Shown piece after piece: positions 1-5,258 of a stretch of DNA of 5,258 nt. Numbering within the stretch: position 1 is the stretch's first letter; each line of letters starts with the position of its first letter. Source of the DNA: Verrucomicrobiales bacterium (GTDB lineage: Bacteria; Verrucomicrobiota; Verrucomicrobiia; Limisphaerales; JAFMIX01); assembly GCA_017853785.1 (NCBI GenBank), contig JAFMIX010000165.1:1-5258 (forward strand), read 5' to 3'. The notes under the pieces are model-generated. The model was given only the letters and a program-made list of their open reading frames with translations, made no database searches and was not told the origin of the DNA. Made by a program: the position numbers and the translations under genes.

Positions 1-849
1 ATTGCTGTTCGCGCCGTAACCGACGGTCAAGCCGGGCTGCCCGCCACCCACCGGGATGGTGGGCGCGCCGTTCGGGTTGTTGGGAGATTCCTGCCCGCGG
101 TTGTCAAAGGTTGGCGGAACGAGGGTTTGCAGCGTGTTGTTGTCGATCTCGGTCGTGCCACCCGGCTTGCCCGGGCCGCCGCCCTTGCCTTTGGCGAGCA
201 ATTCCTTCTGCTTGCGGATGGCCTCCTGGATCAGCGGCCAGGAATCCAGCGGTTGGGAGAATCCCTTCACTAACAGCGAGCCGCCGGTGAGGTTTTCCAG
301 GTTGATGTCGTAAATCTTGCTGAAACTCTTGCCGTCTGCCGAGACGATGACCATCTGACCGTCATGCAACGTGACCGACTTGCCGTCCGCGAGCGTCACC
401 TTCACTTCGCCTTCGAGCAGGATCGTCTTGAATGTCCCGTCCCCGCCTTTCACGCAGATGACCGTCGTGCCCAACACGGCAGCGGACGCGCCCCCGGACT
501 TGATAACGCCACCACCCTTGCCCTTGGGCGAATGGAACAACACGCTGCCCGCCTCCAGGTTCACCGTGCGCCCGTCCGGCGCGAAGGAAAACACCGTGTT
601 CGCCCCGATGCGCGTGATGGTCTTGTCCGGCGCGGCGAGTTCGGCGCGCGAAGCCGGCCCGGTGCGGACGAGGTCGGGCGCGGTCACGACGGCGTTCACG
701 GCGGCGGGCGTGGCGGCCTTGGTGGTGGCGGCCACGACATTCACCTCCTTGATGACATCGGTGAACGTGCTGCGCGTGAGCGGTTCGGCGGCGGTGGCGA
801 CCCCGGCCAAGCCGGTTGCCAGCAGCGACCACAAAAAATATTTTTTCAT
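1..849 (-). CDS. Secreted FecR-domain protein, partial (C-terminus beyond the left edge)
   Basis: The frame from ATG at 849 stays open to position 1, giving 283 residues without a stop. Residues 1-21 form a signal peptide: MKK, a hydrophobic core, and likely cleavage near A20/A21 in VATAAEP. Residues about 55-170 resemble the FecR beta-rich domain: a 'VRTGPASRAEL' segment, 'TITRIGANTVFSF', 'VNLEAGSVLFHSP', then the core 'AVLGTTVICV' followed by 'LLEGEVKVTLADGKSVTL'. Residues about 220-275 are a Gly/Pro/Asn-rich linker. The anti-sigma N-terminal region of true FecR regulators is absent and no FecI-like sigma factor is seen, so a role in iron signalling is not supported. It more likely acts in the periplasm or at the cell surface. 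The start is backed by a GGGAG Shine-Dalgarno site 5 nt upstream and by the signal peptide. It is transcribed away from the CHASE2 cyclase. The FecR fold is a good call; the biological role is unknown. Confidence 0.88.
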   Translation of the reverse strand, partial: MKKYFLWSLLATGLAGVATAAEPLTRSTFTDVIKEVNVVAATTKAATPAAVNAVVTAPDLVRTGPASRAELAAPDKTITRIGANTVFSFAPDGRTVNLEAGSVLFHSPKGKGGGVIKSGGASAAVLGTTVICVKGGDGTFKTILLEGEVKVTLADGKSVTLHDGQMVIVSADGKSFSKIYDINLENLTGGSLLVKGFSQPLDSWPLIQEAIRKQKELLAKGKGGGPGKPGGTTEIDNNTLQTLVPPTFDNRGQESPNNPNGAPTIPVGGGQPGLTVGYGANSN

Positions 850-854
850 AAAAA

Positions 855-859
855 CTCCC
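855..859 (-). promoter_or_regulatory. Ribosome binding site of the fecR-like gene
   Basis: On the minus strand GGGAG lies five T residues upstream of the ATG at 849. It is the only clear Shine-Dalgarno site in the window and fixes the start of the fecR-like gene. Confidence 0.7.
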
Positions 860-875
860 GGAAACAACGAGGCTC

Positions 876-904
876 TGTTTAGGCAAACTAAATTGAATTG
901 TCAA
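876..904 (-). promoter_or_regulatory. Candidate sigma70-type promoter of the fecR-like gene
   Basis: Reading the minus strand, a perfect TTGACA (904-899) is followed after exactly 17 nt by TAAACA (881-876). The latter matches the -10 consensus at three of six positions. Transcription would start near 869, leaving a leader of about 20 nt with the GGGAG site. The spacing and the perfect -35 box support the call; the weak -10 box keeps it tentative. Confidence 0.5.
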
Positions 905-905
905 T
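878..905. promoter_or_regulatory. Two adjoining small inverted repeats in the divergent promoter region
   Basis: TTTAG-gcaaa-CTAAA (878-892) adjoins ATTGA-attg-TCAAT (892-905), sharing one base. Both are perfect 5-bp arms in an AT-rich island within otherwise GC-rich DNA. They overlap the -10, spacer and -35 of the candidate minus-strand promoter, so they could be operators for a regulator of the fecR-like gene and perhaps of the divergent cyclase gene. Arms this short also arise by chance in AT-rich DNA. Confidence 0.25.
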
Positions 906-970
906 GAGCCTATGCCACGATTGCCCTCGATGCAACCGGCCATTTGTGACAACTTCGGTTTGCCCGCCGC

Positions 971-3097
971 ATGAACCGCCCGGCCCGCCATTTCTGGATC
1001 ATTTTGGGCATCTGCGCGCTCTGCACCGGTGCGGTGCTCGCGTTGTGGCAGGTTGGTTTTGCCCCCATGGTGGCGGCGGAAAACTATCTGCAAGACCTCA
1101 ACGCCCGGTTGGGCCGCAAAACGCCGCCGGACGAACGCCTCGTGCTCATCGGCGTGGACCGGCCATCCTACGCAGATTATTTCAGCGAAGCCGAGATGCG
1201 GGCCACGCCCGCCCTCCGCGCCATTGCCGAACCTTACCCGTGGTCGCGCGATGTCTGGGCCGCGCTCATCACCAAGCTCGCCGAAGCCGGCGCGAAAGCC
1301 ATCGTCATCGACCTTGTCTTCGCCTCGCCCAAGGAGGGTGACGCCGCTCTCGCTGCCGCCCTCGACAAATATCGTGACCGCGTGGTCATCGGTTGCGCGT
1401 TCGACATGACCGAAACCGACCGGCGCAAGTTCACCAACCTCACCTTGCCCAGCCCCAGCGTCATCGTGCCCGGCGCCGGGCAATCCGTGGTCGAGGACGA
1501 CCGCGTCGGCTACGTCACCATCTGGCCGGATGACGACGGCAGCTTGCGCCGCGCCCACTTCCGGCATCGCGGCGATCAGCTCGGCGACATTCTTCCGCCC
1601 AGCACCGTGCTCGAATCGCTGGATGCCCGCGCGCTCCGCAAATTCGGCCGCCCGGAACTGATTCCCGCCGGTTTCGCCGAGCGCCGGTTTCGCTACACTG
1701 CCCCCGCCGGCGGCTACAAGCCGCTGCTCATCGGCGACGTGCTGCTGCCGAAAACCTGGGAACAAAATTACGCCAACGGCGCTTTCTTCAAAGACAAGCT
1801 CGTCCTCATCGGTCCGACCGCGAGCCTGTTCCAGGACAAGCACGCCACCCCGCTTGGCGAAATGCCCGGTCCGGAGATCCACCTCAACATCATCAACGCC
1901 GCGCTGCACGGCGAGTTCCTGCGCGAAACCTCCCCGCGCGTCACGCGGCTCGTCATCGCGTTCGCGGGGATGCTGGCGGCGGCGCTGTGCTTCATCTTCC
2001 GCGAGCCGGTCAAGCGCCTCCTCGTCGTCATCGCGCTCGGTGCGGGCTGGTGGTTTTTGGCGAAATACCTTTTCGAACACGCCGGAATTTTTGCACCCAC
2101 CGCCGTGCCGCTCTTGATTCTGCCGGTCGCCGCGCCGGTGCTCGTGCTGTTCATCGGCAGCGTGGTGGTGTTGAGCTTCGACTTCCTGCTGGAGCGGCGG
2201 GACAAGGCGCGCGTGCGGAGAACTTTGGAGCGTTACGTCTCCAAAAATGTCGTCAAGGAACTGCTCGACAACCCGCAGACCTACTTCAACTCCCTCACCG
2301 GCGTCCGCAAGCCCGTCACGATTTTGTTCTCCGACGTGCGCGGCTTCACCACGCTCACCGAGAGCGCGGACTCCGCCCAGCTCGTCGCGCAGCTCAACGA
2401 ATATTTCGAGGAGATGGTGCGGCTGGTGTTCGCGCATTCCGGTTCGCTCGACAAATTCATCGGCGATGCCGTCATGGCCGTCTGGGGCAACATCGTCAGC
2501 GAAAGCCCCGCCACCGACGCCCGCCACGCCGTCGCCACCGCGCTCGCCATGCGGAAAAGTCTGGAGCAGTTGAACGCCGGCTGGCGCGCGCGCGGCTGGC
2601 AGGAGTTGCCCATCGGCATCGGCCTTAACCAAGGCGAAGTCATCGTCGGCAACCTCGGCTCTGCCGAGAAGATGGAGCTGACCGTCATCGGCGACGCCGT
2701 CAACCTCGCCTCCCGCCTCGAAGGCTTGACCAAGGAATATCACCTCGACCTCCTGCTCGGTGAAAACGTCGCCAAGCTCGTGAGCGACCAATATCTCCTG
2801 CGCCTCGTGGACTGCGTGCAGGTCAAAGGCAAGACCCGGCCCGTGGATGTCTTCACCGTCATGGGCGAAGGCGCGGGCCAGACCGTTTCGTTGCCGTTGT
2901 GGCTGGCGCGTTACGAGGAAGGCGTGCGGCGCTACCGCCAGCGGGAGTTTGCCGCCGCCGCGCGATTGTTCGAACAAAGCTTGAGCCGGCAGCCGGAGGA
3001 TCATTTGAGCGCCATGTATCTCGCCCGCTGCCGCGCCCTCATTGAAAACCCGCCCGGCGACGACTGGAACGGCGTTTTCGTGATGACGAAGAAATAG
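971..3097 (+). CDS. CHASE2-domain membrane adenylate cyclase (class III)
   Basis: This 708-residue protein should convert ATP to cAMP in response to an extracytoplasmic signal. Helix 1 (about 8-28) is followed by a CHASE2 sensor domain (about 35-320, periplasmic), three more membrane helices (about 327-343, 349-368, 377-403), a charged linker helix (408-435) and a class III cyclase catalytic domain (about 445-625). All catalytic positions are present: metal-binding D455 (FSDVRGFT) and D499 (KFIGDAV), adenine-selecting K495 and T571, and transition-state N578 and R582 (VNLASR). The Lys/Thr pair indicates ATP rather than GTP and the bacterial class IIIb type. Residues 648-690 look like a TPR-type helical pair, followed by a D697-D698-W699 tail ending in MTKK. 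ATG 971 is the only possible ATG start because an in-frame TGA lies at 947-949; no Shine-Dalgarno site is seen. The gene is divergent from the fecR-like gene and converges on the transporter gene. Confidence 0.95.
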   Translation: MNRPARHFWIILGICALCTGAVLALWQVGFAPMVAAENYLQDLNARLGRKTPPDERLVLIGVDRPSYADYFSEAEMRATPALRAIAEPYPWSRDVWAALITKLAEAGAKAIVIDLVFASPKEGDAALAAALDKYRDRVVIGCAFDMTETDRRKFTNLTLPSPSVIVPGAGQSVVEDDRVGYVTIWPDDDGSLRRAHFRHRGDQLGDILPPSTVLESLDARALRKFGRPELIPAGFAERRFRYTAPAGGYKPLLIGDVLLPKTWEQNYANGAFFKDKLVLIGPTASLFQDKHATPLGEMPGPEIHLNIINAALHGEFLRETSPRVTRLVIAFAGMLAAALCFIFREPVKRLLVVIALGAGWWFLAKYLFEHAGIFAPTAVPLLILPVAAPVLVLFIGSVVVLSFDFLLERRDKARVRRTLERYVSKNVVKELLDNPQTYFNSLTGVRKPVTILFSDVRGFTTLTESADSAQLVAQLNEYFEEMVRLVFAHSGSLDKFIGDAVMAVWGNIVSESPATDARHAVATALAMRKSLEQLNAGWRARGWQELPIGIGLNQGEVIVGNLGSAEKMELTVIGDAVNLASRLEGLTKEYHLDLLLGENVAKLVSDQYLLRLVDCVQVKGKTRPVDVFTVMGEGAGQTVSLPLWLARYEEGVRRYRQREFAAAARLFEQSLSRQPEDHLSAMYLARCRALIENPPGDDWNGVFVMTKK

Positions 3098-3137
3098 GCG
3101 GTCGGGCCGCGCGGCGGCACTCTGCTTCCAGCGAAAA

Positions 3138-4040
3138 TCACTTCGCCAGCGTCAGCCCGATCACCCCGCCGACGGCGATCACGCCCCCGACCACCGCCCG
3201 CACCGTGATGCGGTCGCCGTCGAAGAAATGCGCCAGCGGAATCACCACCAGCGGCGTTGTGGCGACGATCGGGAGCACCACCGAAGTCGGCGTGCTGATG
3301 AGCGCCCACTGGTAACACGTCACGCCCAGGGAAGGGCCGACGATGCTGTTCGCTGCCAGCCACGGCCAGGCTTTGCGCCACTGGTTGGGCTGCGATTCAT
3401 CCGGGTGATGCGCCAGTTTCAGGTAGAGCAGAAACACCGCCGTCACGAAAATTCCGCCGAGAATGCGTTGATAGGCCGCGTTCACGCCGTCGCCGAGGCT
3501 GGTGAAGCTTTCTCCGTGCGCCGCCGCCACCGCGTAAGCCTTGCGGCTCAACACCGCCCCCAACGCCTGCCCCGCCGCCGAGACCAGCCCGAAGAGGATT
3601 CCCGCCATGAGATGATTCGCCGGCTCGGCCGTCTCCGCGTGAGGCAGCAACGCCACCGCGACCCCGGCCAGGATGATCGCCGCGAACCCCGCCTGCGCCA
3701 GCGTCGGCGCATGCCCGAGCCAGAGCCATTCGATGAGCGCCGCGATGGGCGCCGCGACACATTGTGCCATCACCATCGACCGCCGCGCGCCGAGCCGCCG
3801 GTAAGTCTGGAACAACGCGAGGTCGGCCACGCCAAACCCCACGCCGCCGCTCAGGAACAGCACCGGAAACGCCGCGCCACCCACGCCAAAGCCGAACAGA
3901 TGCGCCCAACCACCCAAAAACACCGCGCCGAGCAGCAACCGCAGCAGATTCGCGTGCGTGCCGCGCAGCCAGCCGGAGAGCCGCCGCCCCGAGATGGCCG
4001 AGAGCGAGAAGAGTAACGTGGTGAGCAGCGCGGCGAACAT
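3138..4040 (-). CDS. EamA/DMT-family membrane transporter
   Basis: A 300-residue very hydrophobic protein with about ten membrane helices (near residues 2-18, 31-49, 55-75, 86-107, 114-132, 143-163, 188-208, 225-243, 251-271, 280-298). They are arranged as two EamA-type repeats of five, joined by a short polar link at about 134-142. Family-like features are the 'IEWLWLGHAPTLAQ' segment ending repeat 1 and 'FFDGDRITVRAVVGG' ending repeat 2. Such inner-membrane proteins export or take up small metabolites such as amino acids, purines or sugars; the substrate cannot be told here. I chose ATG 4040 because helix 1 begins directly after it and 300 residues is the normal family size. The frame can be extended to ATG 4172, but the extra 44 residues are Gly/Ala/Arg-rich and unlike the family. 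No Shine-Dalgarno site is seen at either start. The gene ends 40 bp from the convergent cyclase gene and is divergent from purS. Confidence 0.88.
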   Translation of the reverse strand: MFAALLTTLLFSLSAISGRRLSGWLRGTHANLLRLLLGAVFLGGWAHLFGFGVGGAAFPVLFLSGGVGFGVADLALFQTYRRLGARRSMVMAQCVAAPIAALIEWLWLGHAPTLAQAGFAAIILAGVAVALLPHAETAEPANHLMAGILFGLVSAAGQALGAVLSRKAYAVAAAHGESFTSLGDGVNAAYQRILGGIFVTAVFLLYLKLAHHPDESQPNQWRKAWPWLAANSIVGPSLGVTCYQWALISTPTSVVLPIVATTPLVVIPLAHFFDGDRITVRAVVGGVIAVGGVIGLTLAK

Positions 4041-4253
4041 GATTCGGGCGGGCAGGATATTGAAACCCGCGCCCAACGCAGCTTGAAAATGCGTCCGGCG
4101 CAGCTTCCGCCGTTCCGCGAACGCTCCCGCCCCGCCGCCGGCCGGGCTAGCCGCGACCGGAACCACCCCCAACCCGCAAAAATACCTCGCGCCATCCTCA
4201 CGGTTGCGCCACTATGCGGTCGTCTTTTTCCCGGGCAAACCGCCCGTTCACGA
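4041..4253. other. Divergent intergenic region between the transporter gene and purS
   Basis: This 213-bp GC-rich spacer must drive two divergent genes. I find no pair of -35 and -10 boxes at good spacing for either direction, and no riboswitch-like or operator-like element that I can defend. A perfect 5-bp stem with a 5-nt loop (CGGGC 4232-4236, GCCCG 4242-4246) ends seven bases before the purS ATG and could affect its translation. It is not a terminator, since its T-run precedes the stem. An open frame crosses the region in phase with purS, but its composition is not protein-like. Confidence 0.4.
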
Positions 4254-4496
4254 ATGAAAGCCAAAATCATCATCACCCCCAAAAAGGCGGTCGTTGACCC
4301 GCAGGGCATCACCGTCAAAAAAGCCCTCGAACACATGGGCTACAGCGGCGTCACCGGCGTCCACATCGGCAAATACATCGAGATCGACCTCGCGCCCGGC
4401 ACGGACAAGGCCGCCGCGCAAAAGGCCATCGATGACGCCGCGCACAAGCTGCTCAGCAACCCGATCATCGAAGATTATAAATTGGAAATTGAATAA
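4254..4496 (+). CDS. purS: Phosphoribosylformylglycinamidine synthase subunit PurS
   Basis: An 80-residue cytoplasmic protein, the usual PurS length. PurS is the small scaffold subunit that joins PurQ (glutaminase) to PurL (synthetase) in the fourth step of purine synthesis, formation of FGAM from FGAR, ATP and glutamine. Typical signatures are the N-terminal strand 'MKAKIIITPKKAVVDPQG', then 'VKKALEHMGYSGVTGVHIGK' followed by 'YIEIDL', and the C-terminal 'KLLSNPIIEDYKLEIE'. The start at 4254 matches the family N-terminus. An in-frame ATG at 4083 would add 57 Arg/Pro-rich residues and is rejected. No Shine-Dalgarno site is visible; a small stem ends just upstream. It is followed by purQ after 84 bp that carry a repeat. 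Confidence 0.95.
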   Translation: MKAKIIITPKKAVVDPQGITVKKALEHMGYSGVTGVHIGKYIEIDLAPGTDKAAAQKAIDDAAHKLLSNPIIEDYKLEIE

Positions 4497-4503
4497 ATTT
4501 GAA

Positions 4504-4568
4504 CCGCAGAGGCGCAAAGGCGCAGAGTTAAAAAGTTTTCTTTTCTCGGCGTCCCGGCGTCTCGGCGG
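4504..4568. repeat. Imperfect inverted repeat of degenerate octamers (dispersed repeat-like) between purS and purQ
   Basis: The left arm (4504-4527) is three octamers: CCGCAGAG, GCGCAAAG, GCGCAGAG. The right arm (4545-4568) is CTCGGCGT, CCCGGCGT, CTCGGCGG. Compared with the reverse complement of the right arm, 17 of 24 bases match, and some mismatches become G-U pairs in RNA. The middle adds a stem, AAAAG (4531-4535), TTTT loop, CTTTT (4540-4544). The whole element could fold into one long hairpin in the purS-purQ transcript. From general knowledge, near-identical 'CCGCAGAGGCGCAGAG'-type elements are scattered through many environmental genomes, including Verrucomicrobiota, and are often mistranslated as small proteins containing 'LRLCASA' or 'APLRLCG'; both strings occur in minus-strand frames here. 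The structure is directly visible; membership of a dispersed family is from memory and not tested. Confidence 0.75.
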
Positions 4569-4580
4569 TGAATAAAGCAT

Positions 4581-5258
4581 ATGAATTTTGCCGTTCTCCA
4601 ATTTCCCGCCAGCAACTGCGACCAGGACGCCGTCCACGCCGTGCGGCACTTCGGCCATTCCGCGCGCCTCGTCTGGCACAAGGACGCCTCGCTCGGCGAC
4701 GCCGACGGCGTCATCGTGCCCGGCGGTTTCAGCTACGGCGATTACCTGCGCTGCGGCGCCATCGCGCGGTTCAGCCCGGTGATGCAGGCCGTGAAACAAT
4801 TCGCCGACAACGGCGGCCTCGTCCTCGGCATCTGCAACGGCTTTCAAGTCCTCACGGAAGCCGGCCTGCTGCCCGGCGCGCTCATCCGCAACCGCGACCT
4901 GCAATTCCACTGCGAAAACATTTTCCTCAAGACCGCCACGAACGATTCGCCGTTCACGAGCCGGATTCCGGCGGGCAAAATCCTCCGCGTGCCCATCGCC
5001 CACGGCGAAGGCTGCTATTTCGCGGATAAAGAGACGCTGGACCGCCTGGTGGCCCACCGCCAGGTGCTGTGGCAATATTGCGACCAGGACGGCAACCTGA
5101 CCGACAGCGCGAATCCGAACGGCGCACTGCTGAACATCGCCGGCATCTGCAATGAAAAGCGCAATGTGGCCGGCCTGATGCCGCATCCCGAGCGCGCCTG
5201 CGAACCGCTGCTCGGCAGCGACGACGGCAAATGGATTTTCGAAAGCATCTTCGCCGCG
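4581..5258 (+). CDS. purQ: Phosphoribosylformylglycinamidine synthase subunit PurQ (glutaminase), partial at the right edge
   Basis: The frame from ATG 4581 is open to the window end (226 residues). PurQ is the class I glutamine amidotransferase that releases ammonia from glutamine and passes it to PurL in the FGAM synthase complex with PurS. The N-terminus 'MNFAVLQFPASNCDQD' is typical, followed by 'VPGGFSYGDYLRCGAIA' (about 46-62), the nucleophile elbow 'GICNGFQ' with catalytic C85, and 'LMPHPERACEP' with H202 and E204, giving an intact Cys-His-Glu triad. The sequence 'GKWIFESIFAA' suggests only a short C-terminal piece is missing. Separate purS and purQ genes imply a small-type PurL encoded elsewhere. 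A weak GGTGA (4567-4571) lies 9 nt before the ATG and overlaps the end of the upstream inverted repeat, so folding of that repeat could affect ribosome access. Confidence 0.95.
   Translation, partial: MNFAVLQFPASNCDQDAVHAVRHFGHSARLVWHKDASLGDADGVIVPGGFSYGDYLRCGAIARFSPVMQAVKQFADNGGLVLGICNGFQVLTEAGLLPGALIRNRDLQFHCENIFLKTATNDSPFTSRIPAGKILRVPIAHGEGCYFADKETLDRLVAHRQVLWQYCDQDGNLTDSANPNGALLNIAGICNEKRNVAGLMPHPERACEPLLGSDDGKWIFESIFAA

Noticed and set aside
56..313. Plus-strand 85-codon open frame
   Set aside because: It is antisense to the fecR-like gene, in the Gly/Pro-rich linker region, with no ribosome binding site or recognisable domain.
1..849. FecI/FecR iron-signalling system
   Set aside because: The protein has a signal peptide directly before the FecR-like domain, lacks the cytoplasmic anti-sigma region, and no sigma factor or TonB receptor is visible.
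362..3004. Very long minus-strand open frame (880 codons) antisense to the cyclase gene and overlapping the fecR-like gene
   Set aside because: It is rich in Arg, Gly, His, Glu and Ala with no recognisable domain, and it overlaps two well-supported genes. Long antisense frames are expected in GC-rich coding DNA.
3098..3137. Possible terminator between the convergent cyclase and transporter genes, with a perfect GCCGCGCGGC palindrome at 3106-3115
   Set aside because: The palindrome has no loop bases and no T-run follows on either strand, so an intrinsic terminator is not supported.
4041..4172. N-terminal extension of the EamA transporter from ATG 4172
   Set aside because: It would add 44 hydrophilic, low-complexity residues before helix 1; the 300-residue form fits the family.
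4232..4246. CGGGC-loop-GCCCG stem near a T-run as a rho-independent terminator
   Set aside because: On the plus strand the T-run precedes the stem, and on the minus strand the stem is followed by A residues; neither orientation fits.
4083..4253. N-terminal extension of purS from ATG 4083
   Set aside because: The 57 extra residues are Arg/Pro-rich and unlike PurS, whose family N-terminus matches the start at 4254 exactly.
4248..5186. Minus-strand open frame of 312 codons across purS and purQ
   Set aside because: It is a shadow of two clear genes and runs through the repeat; no domain is recognisable.

Overview
The window is GC-rich and tightly packed, with five protein genes and no RNA gene, CRISPR array or intact mobile element that I can see. 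The gene types, the weak or absent Shine-Dalgarno sites and one dispersed repeat suggest an environmental Verrucomicrobiota bacterium, perhaps of the Pedosphaera/Limisphaera branch. This assignment is inference from general resemblance, because no marker gene is present.

Layout: (1) positions 1-849, minus strand: a secreted FecR-domain protein, running off the left edge at its C-terminal end. (2) 850-970: a 121-bp divergent promoter region with a consensus -35 box for the fecR-like gene and two small inverted repeats. (3) 971-3097, plus: a 708-residue membrane-bound CHASE2 sensor adenylate cyclase with all six class III catalytic positions intact. (4) 3138-4040, minus, convergent with the cyclase: a 300-residue EamA/DMT-family transporter with ten predicted membrane helices. 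(5) 4041-4253: a divergent gap with no confident promoter. (6) 4254-4496 and 4581-5258, plus: purS and purQ, two subunits of phosphoribosylformylglycinamidine (FGAM) synthase. purQ is open at the right edge.

Two units seem meaningful. The fecR-like gene and the CHASE2 cyclase are back to back over a shared regulatory region and may form an envelope-sensing/cAMP module. The purS-purQ pair is a purine-synthesis operon of the multi-subunit (small PurL) type. An 84-bp spacer in the middle of this operon holds an imperfect inverted repeat made of degenerate octamers. It looks like a dispersed repeat of the kind common in environmental genomes, and it is the least ordinary element here. The transporter shows no functional link to its neighbours.

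I found no convincing undescribed system. The items most worth checking are the repeat inside the pur operon and the FecR/CHASE2 pair.
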